From assembly GCA_017163975.1 (NCBI GenBank), contig JAFFSR010000229.1:11550001-11614000 (forward strand): DNA of 64,000 nt, written 5' to 3'. The DNA comes from Anastatus disparis. Lineage: Eukaryota > Arthropoda > Insecta > Hymenoptera > Eupelmidae. This document shows positions 1 to 11,700 of this stretch, piece after piece. The notes under the pieces were generated by a model that ran no database searches, was not told where the DNA came from, and worked only from the letters and a program-made list of their open reading frames with translations. Position numbers and translations under genes: made by a program. Position 1 is the stretch's first letter. Every line of letters begins with the position of its first letter.

Positions 1-290
1 AATATCATTGATATTTTTTAATGAACGCTGAGAATGATGTTGTTAATTAGGGCATATTTTTTTTCATCCTATGTTTTTTTTAGGTACTGACTCTCGTCAA
101 TGGCTCGGCTTAATTTTTACGATTAGAAAGTTAAACATGAACCAAATGAGCATTAATTTTTTTATTTTTCCTTTTAATTTTAGAAACTAATTCAGATGTA
201 GTAGTTACTGCAGTTTTTGTCAAAAATATCTCTTTTAACTAATTATAGTGCGACCGATATAAGTAAAATTAATTCCATTTTTTTTCGATT

Positions 291-474
291 TAACGTTGCT
301 GTATTTATGCCATCATCACGATGCTAATTAGCGACGGAAATCATCAGTGAGTTGTGAACTTCAGCACATGTAACATACAATGGTGCTTGTACAAATCGGC
401 TGCAAGCGGGATTCAAACTCGGGACCTCGAGATTACGAATCCATCGCTCTACCGACCGAGCCACTGATGACCTC
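291..474 (-). repeat. tRNA-derived SINE, copy 1
   Basis: Read on the minus strand it starts with a tRNA-like head at about 474: an A-box-like TGGCTCGGTCGG, a T-arm/B-box-like GAGTTTGAATCCC, then a roughly 110-bp body ending in a GTTAAAT-type tail followed by an A-rich run. Five other copies in this window share the head and body at high similarity, which is what identifies it as a dispersed family rather than a tRNA gene. The A and B boxes would be an internal Pol III promoter. Confidence 0.85.
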
Positions 475-3400
475 TTATCCATTCAAAAATTTAACATATT
501 ATTAAACTTCTCAAATTACGAATAAAAATCAGTAAATAAATTCTTTGAACCTGAATGTGTAATCTAGACTCTAAAAATGCTAACAAATGAATCACTACTT
601 AAACGAGTCTTAAATCATATTTCTCCAAATCCCTATGATTCAGAATAAATTAAACAAATTAGCCGAGCGGTTTAATTGCATAACGAAAGAATTTTTAATG
701 CTTGTAAAAGTAAGTGTATACGTTACAAATTAAAACGTTAAAATCGAGGCATTGATATAACCATCGAGACCAAACCCATCATTTATCGACGCATAACTCA
801 ACATTAACGAAGCATGAAGTCACAAATCACTATCGAACCCAACCAATTCCGCATATAATTCAATAGCTTTACAATAAGTATAATAATAATAATAAAAATA
901 GAACATCATTTATACAAACGTATATTTAATTCATGTACACACGATTCGCATTATCGCTCGTATTAAATCTTGACGTTTAACCGAATCGTAAACAACAATA
1001 ATTTAAACTTTTAAATAAAAACTAACAATTACATTTACCTTACTTTATCTGCATATATATATATATATACGATTGACTCATGGATATTAAAGCTTCTCGA
1101 TCTAAACAGTAGTAAAAGAATGTTATTACGTAAATTTTCTTTAACACTTCTTTAGCTTATTATACCTCGCAAGTGTATCCGGTGAATAATTTTTTTTTTC
1201 TTTTAGCCTTAAGACATCAAGGTGCACGTGTTACAATGTTGACGATTAAAGAAAGGAAGTATTATATTTGAGCGTATTATGCTTTCCAGAAATTGCTTCT
1301 TTTTTTAGATTTTTAATTATTCTTTTATAAATTGAAATTTTTCAATTGAAATTTCAGAAGAATGTTTCTATAATAAAACGTGTAGATTTAATAGTTTTAA
1401 AAATAAAATGTTATTTCATTAAATGGAAAATTGTATTAAAACCAGTTCAAGGTTTAAAAGGATATTTTTACAATAATTATTGCTTTACGCGAATATAACA
1501 GTGTAACAGTTGATTACTGATTAGAAGGTCTTAACATGAGTTTATACGAGTTTAACGCTCCCGTTTCATTCAACTCTGTTTTTTTTCTAAATGAGTATAT
1601 AAATTTAGTTTTAATTTAACTGATTCGATCTTTAAACTGTTAATTAACAAAATAAATCTAATGTAAATGGAGAAGAAATAAAATTAATTGCTATTGGTTT
1701 TAAATAAAATTCGGCTAATTTTTTAGAATTTTTCAAGTTTTTTTTAATAAAATATAAATTAAACATAAAATATCCTTTTATCAACAAGAACTATATAAGA
1801 AAAGCAATTTTAGAAGTAATGACTTCATTTTGAAATTTTAATTATGCAACCGTTGTTTACTAGTCTCTGATCGAATGTCCTGAATACGAAACAACATTTT
1901 GTGTATTCACAAATAATCATCGTGCATGCAAATTCTCCAACTTCGACTTTGTTTAACAATACACAGACGAAGAAAGGGTTTTTCATTAAAGTTTCTAATA
2001 TATTTTGGATTTTTCAGGTGAGAATCATGCCGAGAATATATTAAAACCTGTTTATTTTACTTTGTTAAATAGCGTCTCTTGTTTTCATTGATTTCAAAAT
2101 TTTAATATATTTATATACAAATAAAATATTATTGAAAAGAATTTTTTGAAAAAAATACATCAGTAATAAAATTAATTCAAAACAATATAATCACTTATTT
2201 ATTGTTACTTTTTTCTCAAAAAAAATATTGTAAATTAAATGAATATTCAGTTTCAGCGAGATAAAAAAGAATGCTAGAAAAACTCATTTGTCGTAAAAAA
2301 CATTAGCAGGCGTACGTGTATATAGAAACAAAACGCGCCACGTGTGTATAAAAGAACATCGTAAATTACTGCACTTATTTTCCGTTTGTAAAATATGCCC
2401 TCGGCCTATACTAACTGTTTTAACCTCTTTTTTTTCTTCTTATTCTTTTACATTTTTTTTTTCTTCTTGTTTTTTCAATTTTGCGCGCATACACATACCC
2501 ATTTTTTTTTCTTCTTTGACTATACACTACGCGTGTACTTCGTCAATGCACTCTCTGCGCTTGTACCATAAAGAAAAAGAAGAAAAAAATATATAATTCG
2601 TGAGATAACACACGTGTATATACGTATACATAAGCAGCGTGAAAATTTTGCGCGAAGTTAAAGAGAAGCTTCAAGCACGTTTCCCGCGAGCGAAATACGT
2701 TTTCCCTTCTCTCTCTCTTTTTTTTTCTTCTCTTGTGTTTCATTCATTTTCTGCTTCTTTTTTTTTTACTATTTTTTTTCTACCTTCTTTTGCAAAACGC
2801 GCGTATATATGTATGCAACTGATGACAAAACCAGAAGCTCGTGACTCATGTCTAGGCCTCCTTTTCTGTTCACCTTTTTTTTACACTTCTTTTGTTATGT
2901 TAGCCTCCTTTTCTTAAATCGCGAAAATTCTGAAAAGTATTAGCACTTTTTGCGATAAATATCTATTACAATCAACTTGAGATTTAATCTAAATGTTTGT
3001 ATTATTATTAAATAATTAAACTTTTTTTATATGGTTCGTAAAATTTATAATTATGTAACGTAAGCAGAGAATTTTTAGTATACAGCGTATTTTTTTTGCT
3101 GCTTTAGTGTTTATTATTACATGACGTGACTGTAAAAAATGTCGAGAACTTAGTATGTAATTTCAAAAAATTTTCTACTTTGTAAATTTTCTGAAACATT
3201 GTGATTAAAAGTTTGCTAACGTGACGCATTTTTCGCTACGAAAATTATCACAATATAACATTATTAAAAAGACCAAAAAAAAAATGTTCGTGTTAATCTA
3301 GATATTATCAAAAGATTGTCTTCATTATTGTTAATTTCAATTTACTTATTTATTCACTTTTTAAAATCATATAGCTATTATTAATTATTTATTGCAGAAA

Positions 3401-3650
3401 TATTTTCAATGCTTTTTTAATAATTTATAAAATATTGTTTTAAAATTTTTCGAATTATAATTATTCCTATTTTTTATTTTTGTTTTATTAACAAAATTTT
3501 TATCTCTTCTTTATTACTGTTATTATTATTTATAAAATAAAGATGTCATTTATATTTAGAAAATTAAATAAATAAATGAAATACAAAAAAATTAATTTTT
3601 ATTTTATTTCACATAAATATATAATTAAATTTCAATATTTTAACAACAAT
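475..3650. other. AT-rich intergenic region, no gene seen
   Basis: Very AT-rich DNA with a short (TA)n run near 1055 and long T-rich tracts at 2400-2900. The ORFs there encode only Phe/Ser/Leu runs produced by T homopolymers and look like chance. No coding exon, RNA gene or inverted repeat was supported. Confidence 0.6.
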
Positions 3651-3654
3651 TGAA

Positions 3655-3875
3655 CACATCAGTCCTTCTTTTTAACGGCAACAGCACCTCAATCAGCTGC
3701 TGTTTCAGTGTAACGTTCAAGCTCTTGGTTTCTTCTAAAGCAATATCAAAATCTTTTCTAAATATAGAATTAAAATTATTAATTTCACGAAATTCATTAT
3801 CAAATTGATGCAGCTATTGATTTAGATTCTTTTATGAGAGTTCCAACTCCTCTGTCAGCTTTTTAAATGTATGTT
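3655..3875 (-). pseudogene. Degenerate copy of the apolipophorin-III-like last exon
   Basis: On the minus strand this matches the coding end of the gene at 4399-4719. Both have the GAC-stop-ATGTGYTC end, the lysine/alanine-rich tail region, the conserved TTCTAAAGCAATATCAA block (plus-strand view) and the segment for the Ala/Ile-rich helix. It differs by many substitutions and at least one insertion (near 3770) that breaks the frame, so it is a partial, dead duplicate. No copy of the upstream exon was seen beside it. A SINE (copy 2) lies between this remnant and the intact gene. Confidence 0.75.
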
Positions 3876-4027
3876 TACTGAGTTTATTGCAGAAATATTT
3901 CCAATAATCAAAAATTAATCACTAAATTAATTTTAATATCATATTTGCTAAAAAATAAAGCTTTTAAAATGATATGTAAAATTAATACCTTCAGATTTTA
4001 ATGAAAATTTTTTTTTTTAATTTTATT

Positions 4028-4198
4028 TAACTTCGCTTTAATTATGTTATCATTGCTAATTAGCGACGTAGGTTTTCAACGTATTTGTGAACAAAGCACA
4101 TATAATGTACAGTGGTGCTTGCGGCCGAGAGCGGGATTCGAACTCAGACCCTCGGGTTACGAGTCCATCACTCTATCGACTGAGCCACTAAAGACCTC
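4028..4198 (-). repeat. tRNA-derived SINE, copy 2
   Basis: Same family as copy 1, in minus orientation. This copy keeps the best tRNA features: A box TGGCTCAGTCG matching the consensus exactly, an anticodon-like loop CTCGTAA (CGT, as in tRNA-Thr) and B box AGTTCGAATCC. The 3' tail runs into a long A-rich stretch (T-rich on the plus strand near 4008-4026). It lies in the spacer between the decayed and intact copies of the apolipophorin-III-like exon. Confidence 0.85.
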
Positions 4199-4341
4199 AT
4201 AATAATGTCAATTTATTCGTTTATTTATTGTTGCTATTTTTTGTGAATAAAATAAAAATGCATTTGTACTTAAAAATTAAAATTATAAAAATAAAAGACG
4301 GAACATTAAATTTTTTTATAAAATACTGATAATTTTGATTA

Positions 4342-4347
4342 TTTATT
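4342..4347 (-). terminator. Poly(A) signal AATAAA of the apolipophorin-III-like gene
   Basis: An AATAAA hexamer on the minus strand about 52 bases past the stop codon at 4399. Spacing and context fit a short 3' UTR, but other A-rich hexamers exist nearby. Confidence 0.45.
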
Positions 4348-4398
4348 CCATTTTTTTTATAAAAACATTATTAAAGTGTAAAATAATAAAAGAGCACA

Positions 4399-4719
4399 TT
4401 AGTCTTTCCTTTTAGCAGCAGCAGCAGCTTGATCAGCTGCTTTTTTGAGCGTTTCATTAAGACATTTGGTTGCTTCTAAAGCAATATCAACGCCTCTTCT
4501 AGATATAGAATGAGCTTCGCGAAATTTATCATCGATAGCTGCAGCTATTGATTCAGACTCTTTCATAAGAGTCTCAACACCTTCGTTGAACTTTTTTTGT
4601 AATTGTTCAACATTTTCTTTGGTGGTGGATTTTTGAGCATTTAATTCTTCGATCGCCTTATTCAACTTATTTTTTATCTCAGTCCATTTTTTTTGAGCTT
4701 CGGGACCTTTGTCTTTGAC
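4399..4719 (-). CDS. Last coding exon of the apolipophorin-III-like gene
   Basis: Encodes residues 67-172, from VKDKGPEAQ to the stop after AAAAAKRKD. It holds most of the predicted helices and the alanine-rich C-terminus. A diverged, frameshifted copy lies at 3655-3875. Confidence 0.75.
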   Translation of the reverse strand, partial: VKDKGPEAQKKWTEIKNKLNKAIEELNAQKSTTKENVEQLQKKFNEGVETLMKESESIAAAIDDKFREAHSISRRGVDIALEATKCLNETLKKAADQAAAAAKRKD

Positions 4720-5257
4720 CTTAAGTTAAAAAAGTTTTATACATAACAATTATTCTTATTTCGTTAATTATATATTTGTGACTTTGCAAATTTATACTGA
4801 GGTTGGATGAAAAAATATGTAGGTCAATTATGTGGCTTTTATATTGATCAATATTTAATAAAAAGTAATTATTAAATAAATGAAATCAAGGTTTGGTAAA
4901 AAAAATAAAGGCAGTACAGTGCTCGTATTACGTGTAAAAATATATCATGAAAAATAAAATAAAATATTAAAAATATCGACGGTTCATTAACTTAAAAATT
5001 TGGTTTTATAACCACAAAATTTCTGATAGAATAAATTACATAAAATTAAACCTAAATTACCTCTTTAGAAACAGCGTCGATGTATTTCTGTACATTTTTA
5101 ACGAAGTTTGCGCTCTGTTCTTTAACAGTATTAGCAACGGTTTCTTCATCGAGCGTTTTAGGAAGTTCATTTTGTATTTTATTTGCAAGCTCATTGATAT
5201 TCTTATGAGCGTTGCTCATGAATTTGCGAAAATCAGGTTCGTTGGAAGAATGAGCCA
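4399..5257 (-). CDS. Apolipophorin-III-like amphipathic helical protein (2 coding exons)
   Basis: Coding exons are 5061-5257 and 4399-4719, joined in phase 0 (donor GAG|GTAATT, acceptor TTAACTTAAG|GTC). The product is 172 residues, rich in K, E, A, N and Q with almost no Cys or Trp, and predicted all-helical with heptad-like amphipathic segments. Length, composition and the pattern around KGPEAQKKWTEIKNKL resemble apolipophorin-III, a haemolymph lipid-binding and immune-associated exchangeable apolipoprotein. The second exon opens with TG directly after an acceptor (TTTTTAG|TGGCTC). The best upstream donor (ATCA|GTAAGT near 5415) supplies an A, so the ATG would be created by splicing, with an in-frame TAG just upstream. 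That model gives no signal peptide, which is unusual for a secreted apolipoprotein; another first exon may exist. A cytosolic helical lipid-droplet or LEA-like protein is the alternative. Confidence 0.6.
5061..5257 (-). CDS. First coding exon of the apolipophorin-III-like gene
   Basis: Encodes residues 1-66 (M)AHSSNEPDFRKF...DAVSKE. The first two bases of the exon complete a codon whose first base comes from the previous exon. Its boundaries are a clear pyrimidine-rich acceptor at 5258 and the donor GTAATT at 5060. Confidence 0.7.
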
Positions 5258-5414
5258 CTAAAAATCACAAAAAAAAATTTTGTTATATATGAGCAGAGAA
5301 AAAAAATAGATTTTATATTTCTTTCAAACGGATATATTTTAATTAGATGTCAATAGAAGCACGTAACTAAACTAATACACGGCTATGTACCGAAAAATAA
5401 TAAAAACTTACTGA

Positions 5415-5500
5415 TTAAAATCTATGCACGTGAAGTTTCTTGTTTGAATGGAAAAATAAATTTTTCGAATTTGTTCTTGTTTAATTTTTTATATCTTCTT
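5415..5500 (-). other. Putative 5' UTR exon of the apolipophorin-III-like gene
   Basis: On the minus strand an ATCA|GTAAGT donor near 5415 has the strongest donor match upstream of the first coding exon. The reading frame leading into it contains TAG nine bases before the junction, so the segment would be untranslated except for the A that begins the ATG. A TATAAAAA-like stretch lies near 5490. The exon's 5' boundary is not determined. Confidence 0.35.
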
Positions 5501-5519
5501 TAAAATCATTTGTAATGGA

Positions 5520-7300
5520 TGTATAGAGTAGGTTCATCTTCATTATTATAATATGTTTTTTATTTAAGGTTTGATCAAAGTTAACCTATGTAATTCTTAG
5601 TTGTTAATTTTTGGAATTTTGTTATAAAAAATTTTAAAAATTTACGTACTGAATTTTATATTAAATACAAATAGTTTTAATTTCAATTTTTTTTTTATTT
5701 TAATTTTAAAACGTTGATATACTACTAAAAATTTAAAAGTGTCTAAAAAAATACTAAAATTTATTAACCAAATCAAAAAGTACGTAACTAATTTCACACT
5801 TGTTTATATCAGATTTTTCATTTTAAATTTCAAATAATATTTGAAAACTTGAACATTTTGCATTTGTTTTTTCTTCTTATTTGTTTTTTAAATAAAATTT
5901 TAAAAATTTCCTTTGAAAAAACTTTGTTCAGAACTTATTTCAGGAATGTTACTTTAAATTGAAAATAAACATTAATTCGACAATATTTATTGTCGAAAAA
6001 GCACGAAATAATCAGCAAATTGCAAATGACAGTTGACAGTCAACATAAAATTTTAAATCGGTGCAACAAGTTTATTCAAGCTTTATTTATATAACACAAA
6101 AATTTCCAGCTAAATCCCCTTGATTTAATAAAGCGCAGTTCGGCGAATAATGACATAAATTAATTTTTAATTTAATTAAGTCTCAATTTTTAAACTTTTA
6201 AAATAATTTAATCAATAATATTTTATTTATAAATTAAAACATTTTTCGTTAAATTATTAAAATAATTGATACATTAAAACAATGCGAACCATGCTTTCTC
6301 AGTATTCAAAGTATACAAATGTGCAACTACCTGAATAGAAGTCAAAGTATCGAAAAGATGGAGTCCTAAGAAGTTGTCGGGAAACATTATTACGGAGCTG
6401 GTTAAGGCGCTTCATAAGTTATGGATTTTGTCTTTGACCGGGGTACACCTTAAAATGCAACAAACGAGTGCTACCAAGTAGGCGTGTATAATCTCGTTAA
6501 GTGATGAAACTTTAAGATAATTGATAAACATAACCTGCAAATATTTTATTCATTATTCATTTTATTATTGATAAAAATAAATAGTAATGTAGATGTACTT
6601 TTATTATTTTAATACATACCTTCGCGCGATTTATATTCATTTCTCTGGTACATGCATAAAATATAGATATATAAACTTTAGTTAAATTTTGTTCTTTTGA
6701 TTTTTTCCCGAACTTTGAAAATTAAATTTCTAATATTGAAGAAAATATGAATGTTCTAAATTTATTTTACGATATTGTAAAAACGAGGGTTAAATTTTGA
6801 GGTTATAATGAGCTTTTGAAGCGTGCTTGCAATCGAATTGTTGGTTTCTGTACCACCTCATCTTAATTGCAAATTTATTTAATTTTACAAAGTGTCATAA
6901 AAATCATTTTAGATTAAAAATCATTTATTATATTTTATAAAATAATTTTTCTATACGTTTATATTAAAAAATTTAAAGTATTCAAGCCGCATAAGTAAGT
7001 AAACGTTAAATACGTTAATTTTTTATTCGATATTTTCGAATATTTATTTTGATTATTTTATTTCTTGTTTTTTTAGAAAAGGTTTAAGTGTATTTTTCAA
7101 AAAATTATTGTACTCTACAAATTGTCTGTGGCACTAATAAAGACATTAATGCAAAAATTATTCCAATTTTGAATTTTTTAAAAATTTTCTTCGATCCTAG
7201 TTAGTGACGGAGTCGTTTTTTTGAATAAAAATTTAATCATTACAAGAAAAATTAATAATTACAAGAAAATATTGATCTAATTAATTTTTTTTTTCATTTT
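5520..7300. other. AT-rich intergenic region
   Basis: No supported gene. A less AT-rich patch at about 6290-6520 includes GGTTAAGGCGC, which resembles a tRNA A box, but no convincing B box or cloverleaf follows. Confidence 0.5.
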
Positions 7301-7302
7301 AT

Positions 7303-7480
7303 TTAACGTTGCTGTATTTATGATATCATTAATTAGCAACGGAGGTCGTTTCAGTAAGTTTGTGAACGAAGCACATGTATCGTACAGTAGTGCTTGTATA
7401 AAACGGCCGAGAGCGGGATTCGAACTCGGGACCTTGAAATTACGAATCCATCGCTCTACCACGTGAGCCACTTAGACCTC
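7303..7480 (-). repeat. tRNA-derived SINE, copy 3
   Basis: Same family and orientation as copies 1 and 2. The head spans about 7400-7480, with B-box-like GAGTTCGAATCCCGC. The tail GTTAAATAAAATGAAAAAAA is the clearest tail in the window. The 64-residue minus-strand ORF here is a read-through of the SINE, not a gene. Confidence 0.85.
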
Positions 7481-7899
7481 AAAAACAATTTTCAATACTT
7501 AAGATTTTCTGTCTAAATTGTATCTACGCTAGATGTCGCGAACGATTTCAGAATAGAATAAAGCCCGTTATGGTCCCAATTGTTAATATGATAAGTCGAA
7601 ACTAATTTCTTTTTGGATATTTTTAATGTACTCGTTAATTTGAATTTAAATGCTAAATTAATTTTCTAATATTATACAGATTGCATAGAGCTATAAGCGT
7701 TATTTTCTTTCTAATTTTAATCAATAAACAGAGTATGCAAAAAGGTTACTTGTGTTACAAAATTATTACCTCAGCTTGGCATACATCTCAAACGTTTTCA
7801 AAACATTTTCGAAAATTCATATATCCATCAAAGCATCGTGAAACATTGAACAATCAATCAGATGTTGGATTGCGAGACAACATATCAATTTCATAGATG

Positions 7900-8501
7900 G
7901 TATCCTTTATACGTGAAGTCCAACATAACAAGTCTAAAAGCCCTCCCTCTCTCTCAATAGATATTGTACAAGTAGATTTCGTTTGCTCGTTGCTCTTACT
8001 TACATCCTGTCTCACCAATCAAGCAATTCATGTCGTTTTCCATGTTACTCGTGGACATATACATACGTTTATATATATATCGTGCGTACATTTGCAAATT
8101 CACTATCTCTCCAGCTCTCTCTCTCTCTCTCTCTCTCTCTTACACTCATTCACTTTCCTCTCTCAAACCAATTTGCAAATAGCTAGTTTCGACACTACTG
8201 TACGAGTGGAGATTTCAAATGCAAGATATCAAATTGAACGAAATATCTCTTTCTCTCTCTCTCTCTCTTGGTATACTCTTGTTTAAACAGGAAGAGTTAG
8301 AGGGAGAGAGAGAGGAGTTCGATCGTTTATACGTCTGTATCGGTATACAGAGAGTATTCGTTTGCTAAAATGGCTAATTAATCGCTGTCCGTCACTATGA
8401 GAGGAAAGCTTTTCCCATCTTTCTCTCTTTCTACTATCGATCTCGCTTATCACTGAGGAAAACCGTTACTCTATTGCTATTTCTCTCTTTCTCCCTTCCT
8501 C

Positions 8502-8536
<35 letters not shown>

Positions 8537-8560
8537 ATCGCTTTCTCTCTTACTATCTCT
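7900..8560. repeat. Cluster of CT/TC microsatellites
   Basis: Three long pyrimidine dinucleotide arrays occur close together, at about 8115-8140, 8245-8268 and 8506-8532, within a T/C-rich, less AT-rich segment. The ORFs across this stretch are Ser-Leu repeats made by the arrays and are not credible proteins. Confidence 0.8.
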
Positions 8561-8759
8561 CTTTCTCTTTATGTGATGAGAAAGCGAAAGAGGTGCGTAG
8601 GATGTATTCGTCAGGATCGGTTTAAATTACTATTGCTTATATGGTTGATTTCATCATCGCCGACAACGAAAGTGATGTTTACGCTTGCTGTGGCAGGTTG
8701 GATTTCTTTTTTTAATTTTGGTTGTGATGTATTAATTTTAAAATAAAATCATTTCTATA

Positions 8760-11700
8760 AATTTGAAAAATAAAATTCAAACTTTTACGATTGTATTATT
8801 CAATTTTAACTATTATTTTTTTATTTGTTACTGTATTTGCATCATCGGCATGCATATATCTTGTTTTACAGATTGCTAAATACACGCATCATTATCTTTT
8901 AATTAAGAAGAATTCACGACTTCAATGTTTGCCTTGGAATAAATTTGGATTTATGAAATTTTTTTGAAAAATTTCTATATGACCCTCAAATCAATTATCA
9001 TTTATTAAATAATTTTTTTTAACAAACGAAGCATGTTCTATGATTAAAATAAAATCTATTAATTTTATCCACGAAATTTTTACGTATATACAATTAGAAT
9101 TTGGATTAACAGACTACCATTACCATTATCATTTATTATAACTATAATTGCAATGCATTAATTATTCAATAAAATTTATATGTGTATAGAGTGAAAATTG
9201 TCACATCATAATAAACATTCTATATACACTAAATAAATTTTTTAATTTTCACTTCATAAGTAGTAATTTTTATATAATATCAAGTACGTCCCACAGTCAA
9301 AATCTACCATAAACATTTTTTTAAAAGAATTTTTCTCCATTTAAGTAAAAAATATATATAATTATGATAAAAATAATTCTACATACTGTTTCATTGTTGT
9401 TAAACGCAATTCGTATAGTACACATATTCGTTTTTAATATTTCATTCATTTTTATGTTTACATTACATCACGAATAACCGCTCTTCAAAAAAATTCTATA
9501 TTATTATTAATTTCATAATTTTTACTTTAAAGTTTTTGTGTAAAATTAAGTATAAATTTAATATTTTCACTAAGTTTTTTAAAATTGTTTTCTGCAAATT
9601 CATACTTGAAATGTTATCAAATTGATTTTTTTAAATTAAAATCATATATTTTTACTCTGTTAACTAGTTCTTATTCTACATTATTTGCATCTAGTCATAC
9701 AAAAGTATTCATGGTTATACATAACTATAGATGATTATGTAAGCACTCAAGTCATAAATAATAATAATAATATATAACCCCTTTCATATAATTACATATT
9801 ATTTCAAACAGACCATTTTTATTCGGATAAACTTTAACTATTATTATATTTTTATGGTAGAAAATATATCATAATCCTGGCAAAATTTGTAACTTTAATG
9901 CTTCCTTTGGTAAATAAATCTTTCTCTTCGACATAACAAAAGTCGCATTACAAAACTTTCACGTCCTTGAATAAATTTTTTACGATGTGTGCCTATAAAA
10001 AAACAGCATCTTTTACAACATAACAAATAAACCATCTATCAAAATAAAAAAACAAGAAAACTATATATATATATATTTATATGTATAAATGTCCACTCGA
10101 TAAAATAAAACAATAAAGCGGATTTACGCGAAGAAACATCAAACTATAAAACATTACATAGTTACTGTGGACAATAAAAAAGAATACGAAAAAAAAAGTT
10201 TTTTTTATTAATAACTTAAATCTAGTCTCGCTTGTAACGTCAACTAAAACATCAAACTCTAAAAGTCAGCAGCCCGCTGATTGATTATTCAAGCTTTTCC
10301 ATTTGATCCCTAGATTATTGTTAAACATTTACTATATAAGGATATATATACTACAGTCTATATAAACACAGAAGAGAATAAGAGAAACATTAAGACTTAA
10401 ACGTTTATATTTGCAACTCCTTGATGCTTATATAGCTAAAAGACGATTTATCGCACGCAATAAAAGACTTATACTGTCATACTTTTACAATCATTCGATT
10501 TAAAAGGCTACGAAACATAAGAACAATCTATATACACATATTTGTTATATGCGTTATTGACGTGATGCACGATAATGTCCTTGTCGCGCAATAATCGCTG
10601 ATACGCACCGTGTATTATGTGCAGAGGGAAAACAGTTGCTCGGCTTTATACATTGCGCAACAACCAAAGCGTTTGACTTGCTTTTGCCGTCTGTATATAT
10701 AGGAAAGAATACGCGTCCTCTTATTATCCATTTTTTTATTCGACGTTAACAGTGTGCATGTGCGAGATACGTCAAGGTTAATTATTGACTCTTCTTCTTC
10801 TTTTTCTTTTGCATATTTCTTCATTCAAGATATTTCTGTTTTGGAATGTTTTATATTCATCAATGAAAGGAATTTCTTCGCTGGAGTTTATACATTCTCT
10901 TCTTGATAGAATTTGTATTGGTATTTTAAAAATATTTTTTTAAAGTTTTAAGCTGCACATCTTGATAATCGAGATAAGTTTTTCTTAGCTCGCCTACAAT
11001 CATAACATTTTTTATCAAAAATTTGAAACTATAATATAACAAATATAATGTTTATAAATATAAAAAAATTCATAAATTAATTTACCAACTCTAAACTTCA
11101 TTAGTCGAATAAATTAATTAAAATCAAAAACACATAATAAATGCATTAATTGCATTAAAACATTATATAGTGTGAAAAGCAATTTTATAGTCATAAAAGC
11201 TTGTACGTTTATTATTAATGCATAGAAGCCAAAGCATCAGGGGCGATGTTATATATATGAAGCTATTGAGAAATTGCTTCAGAAAATCTATACACATATA
11301 TATAATATAAATTATTTGAAATTATATGAACTCGCGTTAATTGCGATGATAAATAATAAAAAAATATTTTAACAAACTTTATAATCGTTACGTCTGTTAT
11401 CATTAATTCTTTCCTAAAAATAATGTCTGCGAATGATCTTTGTGCGTGCAGTTTGCAATTATCGAAACATATGACAAATTGTTTTTCGCTAGTTGGAACG
11501 CTTGATGATAGTTAAGTTGAAACATTAATAGTTTAATATTACAAATGATTCACTTGAATTATTTTTGTTTGATATTAATTTAAAATCGTTAGAATGTTAT
11601 CTTTGTTCTCTTTTTTACATTTTTATGTATAAATAAATATTTTTAATGAAAAAGTTTTTCGATTGAAAAAAAATTAAAAATTGAATAAATGTAATAAAAA

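Noticed and set aside
2342..2917. Overlapping ORFs of 66-92 codons on both strands
   Set aside because: They are Phe/Ser-rich or Lys/Arg-rich runs produced by long T and A tracts, with no domain, splice context or codon signal.
6380..6470. tRNA-like GGTTAAGGCGCTTCATAAG on the plus strand
   Set aside because: It has an A-box match only; no B box, no T arm and no acceptor stem could be found.
7897..8746. 129- and 90-codon ORFs
   Set aside because: Mostly Ser-Leu repeats from CT microsatellites.
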